Numbered from the stretch's first letter, positions 10,513-22,010 are shown. The stretch is DNA of 64,000 nt from Hippopus hippopus (GCA_946811185.2 OX328097.1:6558242-6622241); one strand, 5' to 3'. Numbers and translations are program-made. The notes: a model not told the origin generated them from the sequence alone.

Positions 10513-10766
10513 TTTTCACAGAGCATGGCCCAAATACTTGTGTGTTTATATCCTCGACGGAGAACTTGTTCACTAATGTAGCACTCTACAGGGTAATAAA
10601 TGACAATTTGCGTGGCTAACCAAGTAAGGATAGGGCTCCCTGTTGCACTGTTATCCAAATCGACGACCGAGACCTTTGAAACATTTCAAATAATTGATTG
10701 TGATAGCTGACATCAAAAGGAGAAAACTTATCAGATACGGCAGCGAATTCGTTCTTCATGATGACG

Positions 10767-10846
10767 ATCATCATCATCATCATCATCATCTTCATTATTT
10801 AATAATAATAATAATAATAATTATTATTATTATTATTATTATTATA
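10767..10846. repeat. ATC and AAT/ATT trinucleotide microsatellites
   Basis: (ATC)n from about 10768, then (AAT)n followed directly by (ATT)n, so the AAT/ATT part is self-complementary and can form a hairpin. Confidence 0.95.
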
Positions 10847-10899
10847 CACTAAATGAGCATTTTCGTGATGGTGTCAAGTTCACGGTTATTATACCCCTT

Positions 10900-11490
10900 G
10901 TGTGACGTCATTTGTGACGTCATTTTATACTTCTTTCAGAGAATTGAATCGGGTTTTATTCATGGAAAATACCACGTATGCATGTATTTTTTTTTACATC
11001 TATATTTCTGACCTATAATGAGCGAAATAGTGTTATGTGATATAATAAGAGTCTGATATTCGTAGCCTTTTGAATGAAATTTTATAAAACTCGTCGTCTT
11101 GCCAGAGGCTCGATTAATAACATTTTTCGAGACTCTTTATATTAATTCTTATCTCAAATGCCAACTTATATCAGATCCTATATTTATCACATTGCATTCC
11201 ATTTTTTCAGGTTATTACCCATTACAGATTTACCTAACTTACATGTACGGAAGTTTGAGATAACCATTGAGTTATGTCATATGTGACGTCATTTTATACG
11301 TTTCTTTCACAGATGTGAATCAAATTCTTATTGTGAAAGATACTAATTGTGTATGTATGGTTTTGTGCATTTTCGCAAGATTGCGTCATGTGATAAAAAC
11401 AATCCAACATTCACTGTTTTTTGACATACAGATTTATTTTTATCAGACTCGCCAGAGGTTCCATTTAATGACATATTTACGGCAGACGAC
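10900..11490 (+). repeat. diverged tandem duplication, about 370-bp period
   Basis: TGTGACGTCATTTTATAC followed by TTCTTTCA and a GAATCAAATT-like block occurs at about 10913 and again at 11281, and TCGCCAGAGG / TTGCCAGAGG recurs at similar offsets. No coding function recognised. Confidence 0.6.
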
Positions 11491-11554
11491 ACCAGTATTG
11501 ACAAGTGAAACAGAAGTTCTTCTTATATTTTTCCCTTGTTTCTTTTTTCATACA

Positions 11555-11765
11555 AGTTCAATAATCAACATCAGACCTTGACATCAACATAGATTGTGAC
11601 CCAGCATTATTGGTTTACTGGGACAATAAACGTAATTTAGGCTAGGTTTCATCACTCTTGTGCGACCCATATGTAAGTGTTAGCAGGAAAAGTCAACATA
11701 ACACAGCTTACATTTAGAGGCAAAATCTATCTTGTGGGCAAATAATTGAATTCTTTGTTAACTTG
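11555..11765 (+). repeat. dispersed repeat J, copy 1
   Basis: Aligns with 52610-52790: ACCTTGACATCAACATAGAT, CATCACTCTTGTGCGACC and AACACAGCTTACATTTAGAG each have close counterparts there. No termini or coding sequence identified. Confidence 0.7.
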
Positions 11766-12539
11766 TTATTTACTTTACTAGAACAAGCATGCAGAAGACG
11801 GCTTTGTTTAAAAAAAAAAAACATTTTTAATGTTCACTTTGTTTTCCATACAATGCAATATATATTTTTGAACCTTTAAATCAATACAGATAGAGAACGT
11901 TTTACAAAAGAAAAAGTCAAAAGTAAGTTTCAAGTATCCAAGTTTAAAAAAAAATGACAGCAACACCAATTTAACCAACAGAGCTATCTAAATTAATCAC
12001 AACTTTCCTTCTGGACTAATTTTCTTCACATGCACATTATTTCGAGACTAGTGCATATAAGATCATAAGAATGATAGCAACCTTCCCCCCCCCCCCCCAC
12101 CAAAATAACTCTTTCTGTTAGAGATCGTACTTTTGTATAATATGACAATGTTGACATGAACTACAAAATCTGTTCATATCACTCAGTTTTGAGCGATATC
12201 TACTTACAAAGTCATAGACTGAACAATATTATCGATAACGTACAAAATATTTGCATATATATAAATCAAATTGGTGGCCTATGCAAATCAGGTTCATATT
12301 CAGTTATCCCAAAGCAACCTTTTTCATCCTCGTATTTTTAGCGGGTGTTGTAGGTGTCGTTTCGCTATGAGTTTGTCCAACCGATAAAAAAGTGAAAAAG
12401 CAAGGAGAGTAAACTGTTCTAGAATGTGTCACGCCAAATCAGCACATTGATTTTTTTTTATTTGCTCTATGTAATAAAAGATTAACAAAAAGATTTATGG
12501 TATTTCCTATTGTGACAAGTAAATGGCTGTGGGTGAAGT
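11766..12539. other. unassigned AT-rich sequence
   Basis: Includes poly-A at 11810-11821 and a poly-C run at 12086-12099. No gene recognised. Confidence 0.4.
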
Positions 12540-12559
12540 TACCGTATCGAATAGTTCCG

Positions 12560-12695
12560 ACTTAACAATCCGGATCGGACCGGACTAATCCGGATTGGAC
12601 TTAATTACCCGATTGGACATGATCGAACTGGTTTGGACTTAATTACAGGAATGAACAAGACCGAACTGCGTCGGACTTATAACCGGATTGGATCA
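12560..12695. repeat. degenerate short tandem repeat (CCGGAT/TTGGACT)
   Basis: Repeated variants of GATTGGACTTAATTAC, GATCGGACCGGACTAATCC and CGTCGGACTTATAACC over about 135 bp, with units roughly 18-40 bp. Confidence 0.65.
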
Positions 12696-13010
12696 TTTTT
12701 CTTCAATTTGGTATGGCCCAACCAAGTTTTATCTTTACCATGACCCTTTATTCCCCATTCGATGGTCTGTCAGTACTTTCAGTATTTTGATTTATACTTT
12801 AAAGCAGCAGCTGATGTATGAATTTAGATAGAGCGCAAGAAATGTAGCGCGTAACGGCGCGAGTTTACACGGCATGCATTGTTTACACTGGTGACAATCG
12901 CGCGCGATCTACCTTAACTTCCTCCGATTGAAGAGTTACGAAAGGAACTGCGTACATTCATTCATTAGATTAAGACAGTTTAGTAAAATGGAGTCACGCA
13001 TTTGTAAATT

Positions 13011-13608
13011 TAAAGAGGCCCTTATACTCATTTTTAGCCAGTTTTTACTCATTTTGTCTTTATTTTATCAAACTACAGTCATTCTTATATCTTCATGCCA
13101 AATATTACGCCTGACGGTTGCAAGGTTGCTTAGATGACGGTCGATAGAAAATGCATTTCGCTGAGTTGCGGCCTTCCATGTAAACAGACTCGTCGTTTCC
13201 GGTTTTTGAATCGAAGATTTCCGATATATCCGGTATACACTCGGGTAGATTCGTATGATGATCATGCATTCTTTCGCGTGACTATATTTGACCTTCGCCC
13301 TTCGTATTATGAGGTAAACAAAGGAAAATGGAGGCTTCTCTGTTGCAGCCTCGGAGGTCGCGACCTATATGCAAATTACACCGTATCCGACTCTAGGCGG
13401 AAACCAACGATAAATTTCCGTGACGCACCGCCATTGTTTACAGCTTCGATCTTCAGCCAGTTTTCTTCTGACCAATGTTCGGTTTCTAATACAAATCTCC
13501 GTGTTTCTTTTTTTCAATTACACCGTATATATCAGTAATCTATCCATGTTTACACAAAGGACTGATTTCAGCGTTTTTGCTCACCGGCTGTAGACGGGCA
13601 GCTTTAAA
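13011..13608 (+). mobile_element. 600-bp dispersed repeat, copy 1
   Basis: About 600 bp closely matching 38593-39233. Ends TTTAAAG/CTTTAAA are a short inverted pair. The same short reading frame is visible in both copies (about 13350-13520) but carries no motif I recognise and is shorter in copy 2, so I treat it as chance. It could be a non-autonomous transposon or a fragment of a larger element. Confidence 0.75.
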
Positions 13609-14087
13609 CGTATCTGTAGGCGTAAATGGACGGTAACTCGTACGCAAAAACTTACGAACTAATCGTTCAACGCTAGGCGGTATTTATTTTGACTGTTAGA
13701 AGTACAAACACAGAAGCTCAGACGGACTTATATCTTATACGAGTAGGCTTAACTTAACAAGCGGGCGGTATAGATTAGAGACACGTTCTGTGCAGTCTGA
13801 TCTTTTATCTAAACCGTCTTCAAAAGCCCCTGATTTCGTCTACGGCGTTGAAAGGGTTTTAACGATGACTATTTAACAATGAACGGTTTCGTCCTCTTTT
13901 CCACACTTCAACTGCGCTAAATGATTTAATTAGGTAACCAGGGAATTGATAGGTAATTAAGGCTTTTACGCCAACTAATTGCGTGGCAATTAGGAGAATT
14001 TTTCATTGCTGTGGAGTGTCCTGTGAATACATGCTTCCCTTGTACAAAATTCCCGGGTATCGAGTCCATGAGTAATCATGAGACCAA
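13609..14087. other. unassigned, with one H remnant
   Basis: GCGGGCGGTATAGATTAG..CGTTCTGTGCAGTCTGATC at 13761-13820 is an H-hairpin remnant. Otherwise nothing recognised. Confidence 0.45.
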
Positions 14088-14128
14088 GGAACTCGTCATA
14101 GCAAAAACAAAGCTTAATAAGTTATTGT

Positions 14129-14435
14129 TTATTGGTTTGTTTAGTGTTTATTGTTAAGCATTTTCTTCAGCTGTATCGCCGCGGCCAGTGCACCTAGCCA
14201 TGCTTTCCTGGGGCTCCGTCCACCAGTACTTGGCAGAATATTCTTCCGAGGTCACTGGCTGCTCTCCCACATAACCACTGTTGAAACATGATCAATGATG
14301 AAAGAGGATTGAGCCCTGTCACAATTACTATCATGAATTGTTGGAAAGAAATTGACCCTGCCGGGCATTTGAACCTTCGATTTCCTGGGTTCGAGTCCTA
14401 TACGTCACCGACAGGGCTAACGTGCTCGGCACAAT
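14129..14435 (-). mobile_element. SINE-1, old copy
   Basis: The body GCGGCCAGTGCACCTAGCC and the minus-strand tRNA-like head (about 14365-14430) are recognisable but diverged. GAACTCGTCATAGCAAAAAC (about 14091) and GAACTCGTCAAAGCTAAAAA (about 14444) flank it, possibly an unusually long or older duplication. Confidence 0.8.
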
Positions 14436-14499
14436 AAGTCGTTGAACTCGTCAAAGCTAAAAATAAGTTTGTTAAGAGGTTGTCCTTATTCAGTTTACT

Positions 14500-14605
14500 C
14501 TCTCAGCGCCAAATATATAAACTGGACCTTTTCAAAGGCTGAAGACAAAATCCACTGAAACACAGAAAGATTCTCTTCTTTTCATTTTATAGGCTTAGGT
14601 CATTA
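14500..14605 (-). mobile_element. MITE-H2 fragment
   Basis: CTCTCAGCGCCAAATATATA and ACAAAATCCACTGAAACACAG are the reverse complement of the right half of the 37511-37729 element. The left half is missing. Confidence 0.6.
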
Positions 14606-14804
14606 AGTGAACGGTATGGATCCATGCTCACACTGAACTCTCCCGAACTTTGTAACAACACTTCCCAGTGAACAGCTGGGTATTGAACTAATATTTGATA
14701 TTTAGAAATCAAATGCATCATCCACTGAACCACATACATGCTTGACTCCCCCATCTCCTTCAACACAAACTTACAATAATGAGGACAATGATATATAGGG
14801 TATT

Positions 14805-14950
14805 TTTTTTTTTTTCGGTGAAAGATCGAAATTTATTTCATCGAGTGAACATTATCGGTAATATTTTAAGAGTGCTGTGCCACTCGTGAAAATATTACCG
14901 ATGATGTTCACTCGATGACAATAGACTTCGATCTTTCACCTAAAAATAAT
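14805..14950. repeat. foldback repeat
   Basis: GGTGAAAGATCGAA..CATCGAGTGAACATTATCGG is mirrored by CCGATGATGTTCACTCGATG..CGATCTTTCACC. Arms about 60 bp, loop about 25 bp, flanked by poly-T and a matching A-rich end. Confidence 0.88.
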
Positions 14951-15009
14951 CCATTTATTTCATGCTTCTAACTCCTTTTTTGTTGGGACTTTCTTCAAAA
15001 ATTCCAGTT

Positions 15010-15297
15010 GTTTCCGGTAATTCCCCATGGCGTACCTCCCCCCATATAACAAGGCATTACAATACGAGTATTATGCAAAGCGCGAGAAATGTAATATAAA
15101 TGGGCGTAAATTCCGTCATATTTCCCTCTGGTTGAATGGCACTCGCTGCTTACCTTGGTAACTAGCCCCTGGGAACTACTGTGTCCGCCTTCAATTGAAG
15201 AATTAGAAAATATGAAATCGGTATTTTTGACTGATCGTAACCATAAAATATCAACCATAATCCACCGTTATTTCTCGATAAACTACCGAAAAGCATG
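15010..15297 (+). mobile_element. family E element, copy 1
   Basis: Ends TTTCCGGTAATTCC and AAACTACCGAAAAGC are short inverted repeats. It matches 18854-19113 along its length (AAGCGCGAGAAATGTAA, GGGAACTACTGT, TATTTCTCGATAAACTACCG). No coding frame shared by the copies. Confidence 0.75.
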
Positions 15298-15792
15298 AAC
15301 GCTCTTTTTATGCGAGTCATTTCATTCTCTTCAAATTAGTAAAAGAAGGAAAACATTTAAAAATATTGGAGACATTTACTAAATTTGAGGGCCGAATTCT
15401 GAGAGAAAAAAACGTGACTGGGAAACCCTGATAATACCTAGGTGAATATAAATCACGTGGTCAACAGAATAAGAAATACAGTTCGTTTGATTGAAAAAAA
15501 AGATAAGTAAAAGCTGACAGCCTTGACCATTTTGGGCGAGCGTTTTAAATCATGCAAAAACTTCAACAAAATTTCCCCATTGTTCAAAAATGTTTCTTTT
15601 TATAGCTCGTGCGATTAAAATCAGCTAGATTCAATACAAATTCGTTTTGTGCGACAAATAAAGCAGATCTATAAAGGGGTCCCATGGGTCTTACGATCTG
15701 AAATTATGGACTGGATTCCATAAAATATTCATCCCGCCAGAGTGCGACTTTAGACGGGATAACGTAAACTCTTTGGACGAGATAATGTACAT
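15298..15792. other. unassigned sequence
   Basis: No gene, repeat family or structured element recognised. Confidence 0.4.
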
Positions 15793-15965
15793 TTTGTACC
15801 AGACGACAAAATTTTAGACCGTGCCAAATTGAAAGAATTTGCAGACGATATTTCACATATTGCTAAAATGATAGAAATTGTATTTGATGTAATAGAAAAT
15901 GTTGTAGGAAAGGAGAAAATGCTGATTACCGGCATGTTTCAAGAGTCTTCTGCTTTAGGATTATG
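15793..15965 (-). mobile_element. MITE-D copy, right part lost
   Basis: TTTTGTACCAGACGACAAAA, AAATTGAAAGAATTTGCAG and GGAAAGGAGAAAATGCTGAT match. The second hairpin arm is poorly preserved. Confidence 0.75.
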
Positions 15966-16164
15966 AAAAGACATGGTTGCTTGTTTAAGGGTTGACAAAA
16001 TTCTGGCATTCAGTAAAGTGTCAGCACATTAGATACATATTTGAAATATATACTGTTAAGTCTTTCACTGCCATGTGAGATGTATAACTAGGCTAGTCAT
16101 TCCAAATCGTGAACAAAAATATCGTCAAATTTCGATGATCTGATAGAGGTTATATTCGCCCCCA

Positions 16165-16215
16165 CAAAATGTTCTGTGCCGGCTGATCTTGATCTATGCC
16201 ATTGACAGAGCTTGA
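16165..16215. repeat. H-like hairpin remnant
   Basis: TTCTGTGCCGGCTGATCTTG and ATCTATGCCATTGACAGAG resemble the right arm of the H hairpin. Confidence 0.45.
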
Positions 16216-16432
16216 GTTTCCTTATCCAGAGCATTGAAGACCCTAGGGAAGAATGCTTTTGAAAACATTGTGAAAAAAGGAGAAAATGCTGGTCACCAGC
16301 ATTTTCTCCTTTTTCCACAACGTTTTCTTCCCTGTCAAAGACGAATTACATTGTTTGAGCTATATTCTATTCGTCATCTACAATTGTTTTCGATCTAAAC
16401 AAATCTTAAAAAAATAGTCGTTTGGTAAAGAG
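16216..16432 (+). mobile_element. MITE-D copy
   Basis: Central hairpin AAACATTGTG..GAGAAAATGCTGG / CCAGCATTTTCTCC is intact; the right end GTCGTTTGGTAAAGAG is present without its TTAA. The left terminus is eroded. Confidence 0.85.
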
Positions 16433-16614
16433 AAAAATTCTTGCGGCGTCGAAGAATTAATCTTTTTCAATTTGTCATTGCGAATAATTTCTATAGCCTG
16501 ACGGGAGAAAAAAAAAACCCGTATTCATTTAAATAAAAATTCTTTAAAGGGGCTGACTATAGAATTTTTGCAGTAGATCTAAATCATATTTTTTGTAAAG
16601 AGCTTATAACTGAT

Positions 16615-16843
16615 TATGCTGTATGAAAAGGGAGATTAGTGCATCTGCAAAGAGTATCGACTCATGTCAGCCGACGCAGCCCGCGTAGGCTGACACGGGT
16701 CGAAACTCTTTGCTATTTGTCAATTTTCTGCATACCCAAGGACCATTCTACCTCCATATCTACTCGATTGTAGACTTAAAGCATCTTATGTATCCATTAT
16801 CATGTGATGACTTACTTGGTATAATGCATCGGAGATACATTAA
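16615..16843 (+). mobile_element. MITE-A copy, split by MITE-D
   Basis: Runs from CTGTATGAAAAGGGAGATTA to GGAGATACATTAA. The remaining terminus (GTCCGCTTTTGCCAAAGCATGGCT) lies beyond the D insertion at 17069-17095. Hairpin at about 16676-16702. Confidence 0.9.
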
Positions 16844-17064
16844 CCAATTACCAAACAATCCCTGGTTTTTACGACCCTGAGATAGAAACCTTTTGAAAAC
16901 ATTGTAGGAAAAGGAGAAAATGCTGGTAACCAGCATTTTCTCCTTTTCCCACAATGTTTTCTACCCTGCTGGAAACAAATTTCAATTTTTGAGTTGCGTT
17001 TATTTTGTCGTCTGCAAGTGCTTTCAATTTGGAACAGTCTAAAATTTTGTCGATTGGTAAAGAG
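16844..17064 (+). mobile_element. MITE-D, full length (221 bp), inside MITE-A
   Basis: TTAA at 16840-16843 and 17065-17068. Termini CCAATTACCAAACAATCC and TCGATTGGTAAAGAG; perfect central hairpin. The target TTAA is the one normally found in the A sequence GCATTAA, so the pre-insertion site is known. Confidence 0.93.
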
Positions 17065-17095
17065 TTAAGTCCGCTTTTGCCAAAGCATGGCTAAT

Positions 17096-17800
17096 TTACT
17101 TCTATAGATACATTTATTTCTTTGTAGGCTTAAAGAAAGTGGATGTTTACAGTTAGTGAAATAGTACAGTTGATGCTTAAAAAACGGGATGGTCGTTTTT
17201 TTATCGTAACCTTATTCTATTTCATAAAATCAGATATGACGTCATCGTACATGTACCTATAGTAATAAGATATCACATGATCAACGCGTTGTATATAGAT
17301 CATTAGACATTACAACTACTCTTCGCGAAATTCTGACACTAAATCTAATAATTCTTTAAAAGGCTACGTACCCTTCAGAGGAACTATCATTTACATTTTT
17401 TTGCTTACACTTCGGGATAGTTTGCAACATTTTGCCTCGATAAAATCAGAGACAAAACATTTCTTTAGGAGAATTCTCTATTTTCATTTTTTTTTAAAGA
17501 CAGCATACGTTTGTTTTATCTAGCAAGTAAAATAATTGTGAAAGATATTATCATCAATGTGGTTTGTTCAATTAGGCAAGTAAAATATTAAAGGTTTTAT
17601 CATTTAGATCTGTTCAAATAAAAGACATGCGATGTGCGGGTATTTCAAACAGATCTTCGGATTTTTAGTTTATCCCTCGACAGTTGAAAAGAAACAATAT
17701 TTAAAAAAGTTTCTCGACTTGGTAAATTATAACATTTTAGAGACGAAAGTATATCACCAATTTTAACTATTACAGTGCCTTTCACATTTTAAGTTGTGGT
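17096..17800. other. unassigned sequence
   Basis: About 700 bp without recognised gene or repeat; a TGACGTCA lies near 17237. Confidence 0.4.
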
Positions 17801-17850
17801 TGCGGTCAGTGTAGATCAAGATCAAGATCTTGATCTACACTGTCCGCAAT
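17801..17850. repeat. MITE-H hairpin core, near-perfect palindrome
   Basis: GCGGTCAGTGTAGATCAAG and CTTGATCTACACTGTCCGC surround a short AT-rich centre. The ends of the element are not evident. Confidence 0.75.
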
Positions 17851-18327
17851 GGCAGGATATGCTGGACAAGGGTAACTAGAAATCTGCTTCTATTGGGTCT
17901 TATTTCTAAGATGAAATTACTCGTTCAGTTTATTCGACGCTCTAAAGGTTTAGAGTCAGAGAGCTGTCATTTACACTTCAGTGCTATCAGACTCAATTTC
18001 TGAAGAACATGTCCACGAAACAATTCAATTACACTCAAACAAGGTGTATATCTCCATGTTTTTGACTGTGATGTTTTTTTTACCAGCTGAATCCATATAT
18101 GGGTCACCATCAGTTCTTAATGCACGAGGGATCCTGTGTGATTCTGTATGGTTTACGTCTACAGAATTTTTCCAAATATCTCCTGAGAGTTTACAGACAA
18201 TAAAATATGCAGTCCCTAATCTGTTTAAAGAAACTCACTGGTCTTCGGAACTGAAACTGTAATCAACTATTTACGATTTGACGAGGCTTTTCCTTGAGAC
18301 CTATAAAACAAGCATCAAATTAGGCAT
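17851..18327. other. unassigned sequence
   Basis: A 93-codon frame at 17981-18262 has no motif I recognise and no supporting context. No repeat identified. Confidence 0.35.
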
Positions 18328-18331
18328 TTAA

Positions 18332-18536
18332 CGCACAACCCCGAATTTTAATGACTCTAGGGAAAAAAGATTTAAAAACAATATAAGAAAAGGAGAAAAC
18401 GGTGGTAGCCAGCATTTTCTCCTTTTCTTATGTTTTCTACCCTTTCAAAGACAAATTCCGTCATTTGAGCCGCAGTTAATTTGTTGTCTGTACATGCTTT
18501 CAGTTTGGACGAGTATTTTTTTCGACTGGGAACGAG
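18332..18536 (+). mobile_element. MITE-D copy
   Basis: TTAA at 18328-18331. Central hairpin GGAGAAAACGGTGGTAGCC / CCAGCATTTTCTCCTTTTC has mismatches in one arm. The right end is degraded (GGGAACGAGTTA). Confidence 0.82.
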
Positions 18537-18736
18537 TTATTGTAATTACCTTTTAGACAGAGCTCTACACTAACGAGGCCTTTAGAAATTAACATTTGGA
18601 AAGCATAATATTTTTAAGTTAAACAATGATTAGAATGGGCCTTATTTGCATATTCTAATTTGTCAACTTGACAAATGCAACTGACATGTTTTGCGTGTTA
18701 ACAAGTTGTTCCTAGCTTTGCATTGAATTAAAATCT

Positions 18737-18802
18737 TACTACCAGACGACAAAATTTTAGACTTTTACAAATTAAAAAAAAAAAAAGCAGATGACAAATG
18801 CG
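18737..18802 (-). mobile_element. MITE-D left part, split by family E
   Basis: TACCAGACGACAAAATTTTAG followed by a poly-A-expanded AAATTAAAAAA...GCAGATGACAAATGC. The rest of the element continues at 19119-19212. Confidence 0.75.
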
Positions 18803-18853
18803 ATATAATTCAATTGACGATATTTGTTTTCGAAAAAGTACAGATATAGAGTT

Positions 18854-19113
18854 CTTTTCGGTAATTCCCGGTGGCGTACCGCCTCCGCATAACAACGCAT
18901 TACAATATTACGTCAAGCGCGAGAAATGTAAGGTAAATTACATCATATTTCCATCTGGTTGTGAGGCATTTTACCTAGGTAACTGGTGCGCGGGAACTAC
19001 TGTTTCCGCCTCCAATTGATGGGTTAGAAGATAAAATCGGTATTTTTCACTGGTCGTAACCATGAAATATCGAAAAATATTTCACCGTTATTTCTCGATA
19101 AACTACCGGAAAG
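18854..19113 (+). mobile_element. family E element, copy 2, inside MITE-D
   Basis: Ends CTTTTCGGTA (18854-18863) and TACCGGAAAG (19104-19113). Shares the interior with copy 1 at 15010. The D arms on either side lack the central hairpin start, so the insertion was accompanied by a deletion or by divergence. Confidence 0.8.
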
Positions 19114-19118
19114 CATGA

Positions 19119-19212
19119 AATAAAACCCAGCATTTTCTCCATTTCTTACAACGTTTTCAAAAGATTTATTTCGTCGGGGTAACACGAGATGCTTTGGTAA
19201 AGGGTGATATAG
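19119..19212 (-). mobile_element. MITE-D right part
   Basis: CCAGCATTTTCTCCATTTC..ACAACGTTTTCAAAAG then TGCTTTGGTAAAGGGTGA. It is the other half of the element at 18737. Confidence 0.78.
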
Positions 19213-19892
19213 AAGTATGCTAAGACACTGGGTAATTTTGAGTAAAGCATGGATCAAGAACAAACTGCACATATCTTAAGATTTTCATTACTTTTCATGA
19301 TTAAGGTTTGCTTTGTACTGTTTTAAATTCTTAGTACCAACTTACAATTGTTTTCCGACAATTATATGATATGAAAAAGGCAAAGCCTCAATACGAGCGA
19401 CGTGAATGATTTGTGGAACATATATAGATGTATTAATTCGAATACGAGCTAGATTCTAGATCTTGAAATCAAAGGGTGTGAGTTCGAATTCCGGCTTTGC
19501 CAAAACTAATTTTGAGCGTTGTCAAAAGTAGAAAGCATTTTTCTTTCGTGGATTTGTACATGTGAAATAGGGCGAATGTCCCTGATTTCCTTAACAATAG
19601 AAAGACAGTTCCTTGACACTTTCGTTAATTTATGCCCAGAAAAATAACTTGGAATAATTATTGGTTCACACACTTGTAAAGACCATTTTACGGGAATATT
19701 TCCTCACTGCATGTAGATCTAGACCTATATAAGAGAGACTTTGACTTTTACGAGGAATCCGTCAGTAGGTTGAGAAGAATATTGAGCAGAGTACTGGTAA
19801 AAGGAACTTCAGTCCTGAACGCATGGTAGGTGCACTTGCCGCCGCAATGAATATACACACAAAAGGAAAAAACAAACAAACAAAAATCTTGA
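19213..19892. other. unassigned; one tRNA-like trace
   Basis: At 19448-19502 AAGGGTGTGAGTTCGAATTCC resembles a tRNA B-box and its arm, perhaps a decayed SINE head. An AAAC-rich run is near 19866. No gene recognised. Confidence 0.4.
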
Positions 19893-20148
19893 GCCATGTT
19901 GCGGTAAAAGATGGTTTAATGCATGTCCGTGATGCATGATACCAAGAAAGTCATCACATAATTATACATCCATATTGTATGATAATTGGCTGAATCAAAA
20001 GGCATACATATTGGTCCTTTGACATTCAAAACGTTGAAAAAATAGATCTAGCAAAGTGTTTTGACCCAGGTTAGCTTGCACGGACTACACAGGCAGACCT
20101 GGGTCGAAAGTTTTGCAAATGCAGTAAGACCCCTTTTCACAGATCATA
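19893..20148 (-). mobile_element. MITE-A copy
   Basis: From GAGCCATGTTGCGGTAAAAG to CCCCTTTTCACAGATCAT. The hairpin at about 20072-20096 has lost part of one arm (AGCTTGCACGG..CAGGCAGACC). Confidence 0.85.
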
Positions 20149-20699
20149 AATCCGGCTTTCTCTCTAAATGGTATTTTGAAACAGTCAATAAACTAGTTTA
20201 GTCATTATTTCTACGACACAATATTTTCCGCGAAAAAACGGCTCGTGCATGACGTAAGAATAGTATGATTTATGACGTCATTATTTGCTAGCATAGATCA
20301 TTGCGTATGTTCATACACAAATAGACGTTTAAGACGCTGAAAGTAAGTAAGAAATTAGACAATCTTTACTCATTAAACTGATAATGATTTTTAAGTAATC
20401 ATTCGATCGGTAGATATTTATTTTCATTTTTGACCAATCAGGTACTTGTGCGAAAGATTGTCATACGTGTGACGCTGTGCGACTAACCGGAAGACACTCA
20501 GTTTTTTAATCATTCCCTATTTAGATTTAGACTAAAACCCAGAACGAAGTCGGAATTTCATTTTTAAAAATCTAGAACGGTGTTACCGCAAAACGAACTT
20601 CGCCCGTAACTCGCTGTCGCTTGTTATTAATGCTTTCTGAGAGTCGCTGGTAATGATACACAGAATGAAACCACTACAGTCCGTATGTGACCCCACGCT
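20149..20699. other. unassigned sequence
   Basis: Locally richer in CpG than its surroundings towards the right. No gene recognised. Confidence 0.35.
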
Positions 20700-20749
20700 C
20701 AAGGTAGTTTATGACCCGCCTTTTTTTTTTTTATCTAGACACGACGTTT

Positions 20750-20830
20750 CCGGTTCTCACGCTCCCGGCGCGTTGTTTCTATAAATAGATGGCCCCCACA
20801 CACCTGGGGACGCTGTGACGTCGCATGCCC
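20750..20830 (+). promoter_or_regulatory. TATA-box and CRE-like cluster (speculative)
   Basis: TATAAATAG at 20780-20788 follows a CG-rich stretch (CTCCCGGCGCGTTG) and is followed about 27 bp later by TGTGACGTCGCATGC. These elements in this order would suit a core promoter, but no credible first exon is visible downstream, so this could be chance. Confidence 0.2.
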
Positions 20831-21507
20831 CATGACAAAGACATTAAAAAGCATTAAAGGCAATTAAAAAGCCATAAAAATGCCTTCAAAGTGGCGCACC
20901 TGCAGTGGTACAATATTATGATCTGTAATTCGCAAGATACAGCTTCGTGATGAAAAAAAAAATCTGATATTCTCTGGCTTTCGGGTGTAAGTTCTCTTAA
21001 ACTTGTCAAGCAAGAGAAGTTCTATCAAGATTGCCTTCGGGTCGCTAAAATAAACATTTCCTCTAGACTTCTTTTCTCAATTTTGTCTCAAAAGACAACT
21101 CATGTCACATACTATTTATCAAACGTCAGATATTTCAAAACTTTCACTGTATCGCATAATGCCTCCAAGGGCCTCACTTGGATACATTAGTTGGCACATT
21201 CAAAAAGTACATGTACATGTAATTGTGTTCTTCGTCTCTCCAGAAGGAAAGCCAATCTGCCTAAGACCAAAGGTTAACTTCGAAAGCTGTCATAGATTAA
21301 GGTGTTTTTGTGTCTTTAAACTCAGATACAGTGAACACAACTTAATATTGAACATGTGACACAGTCCGATTTTTCAACAGACCCAGGAAAATGCGTAATT
21401 ATTTTGCTAAGGACAGGAAAATGAATCGCTCAAGTGAAATAAATACTACAAGCAAGCAATAAGACCTTTAGCATGTTTGAGAAAAACTTTATATGCTAAT
21501 TATATTT
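20831..21507. other. unassigned sequence
   Basis: An 85-codon frame at 21102-21359 shows no recognised motif. No repeat seen apart from AAAAAGCATTAAAGGC-like short units near 20845. Confidence 0.35.
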
Positions 21508-21706
21508 TATATAGCTCGCACAGGCTGACCTCTGTGGTAACTTTTTGCTATTTGTCAATTTTCAGCGTGTCAAATGTCAAATGTAACTCATTGTTCAGTT
21601 CGTTGTTTAACAAAATGGATTCTATGGATCTATAAATATATGATGAATTGCATGATATAATGGATCACGGAGATATATTTGACTCCCATTTACCACCAGA
21701 GCGCGG
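21508..21706 (+). mobile_element. MITE-A copy, left end missing
   Basis: Starts in the second hairpin arm (GCACAGGCTGACCTCTG) and continues through AACAAAATGGATTCTATGG to TTTACCACCAGAGCGCGGC. Confidence 0.75.
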
Positions 21707-21794
21707 CACATTTTCAAAATACTCCCGAAGAATGAGTGTTGCGAAAAGGTTGAACTGCAGCATAACTTGCTGCAATCATTTTTATAAAAAGCCT

Positions 21795-22010
21795 TAAGGA
21801 TAGGGCACCCAATGGGATTTTTGTAACATCGCCTTTCATCGCCGAAAAAACGTACGGATTCGGCTAAGACTCAGGTAATTCGTGATCGATCGGCCGACAC
21901 ACGCTGGTTCCCTGCATCGATTATGGACTACCCGAGTCTTAGCTGAATCCGTACAATTTTGGCATTGAAAGGCGATGTTACACAAATCCCATTAGGGTGC
22001 CCCATCCTTA
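21795..22010. mobile_element. foldback element, arms about 80 bp
   Basis: TAAGGATAGGGCACCCAATG / CATTAGGGTGCCCCATCCTTA with TAACATCGCCTTTCA / TGAAAGGCGATGTTA inside. Flanking TTAA on both sides (GCCTTAAGG, CCTTAATTC) may be a target duplication. No coding capacity. Confidence 0.88.

Noticed and set aside
13134..13538. 134-codon frame conserved in part at 38.9 kb as a gene family
   Set aside because: The two copies are a dispersed DNA repeat; conservation is at nucleotide level and the frame is broken differently in copy 2.
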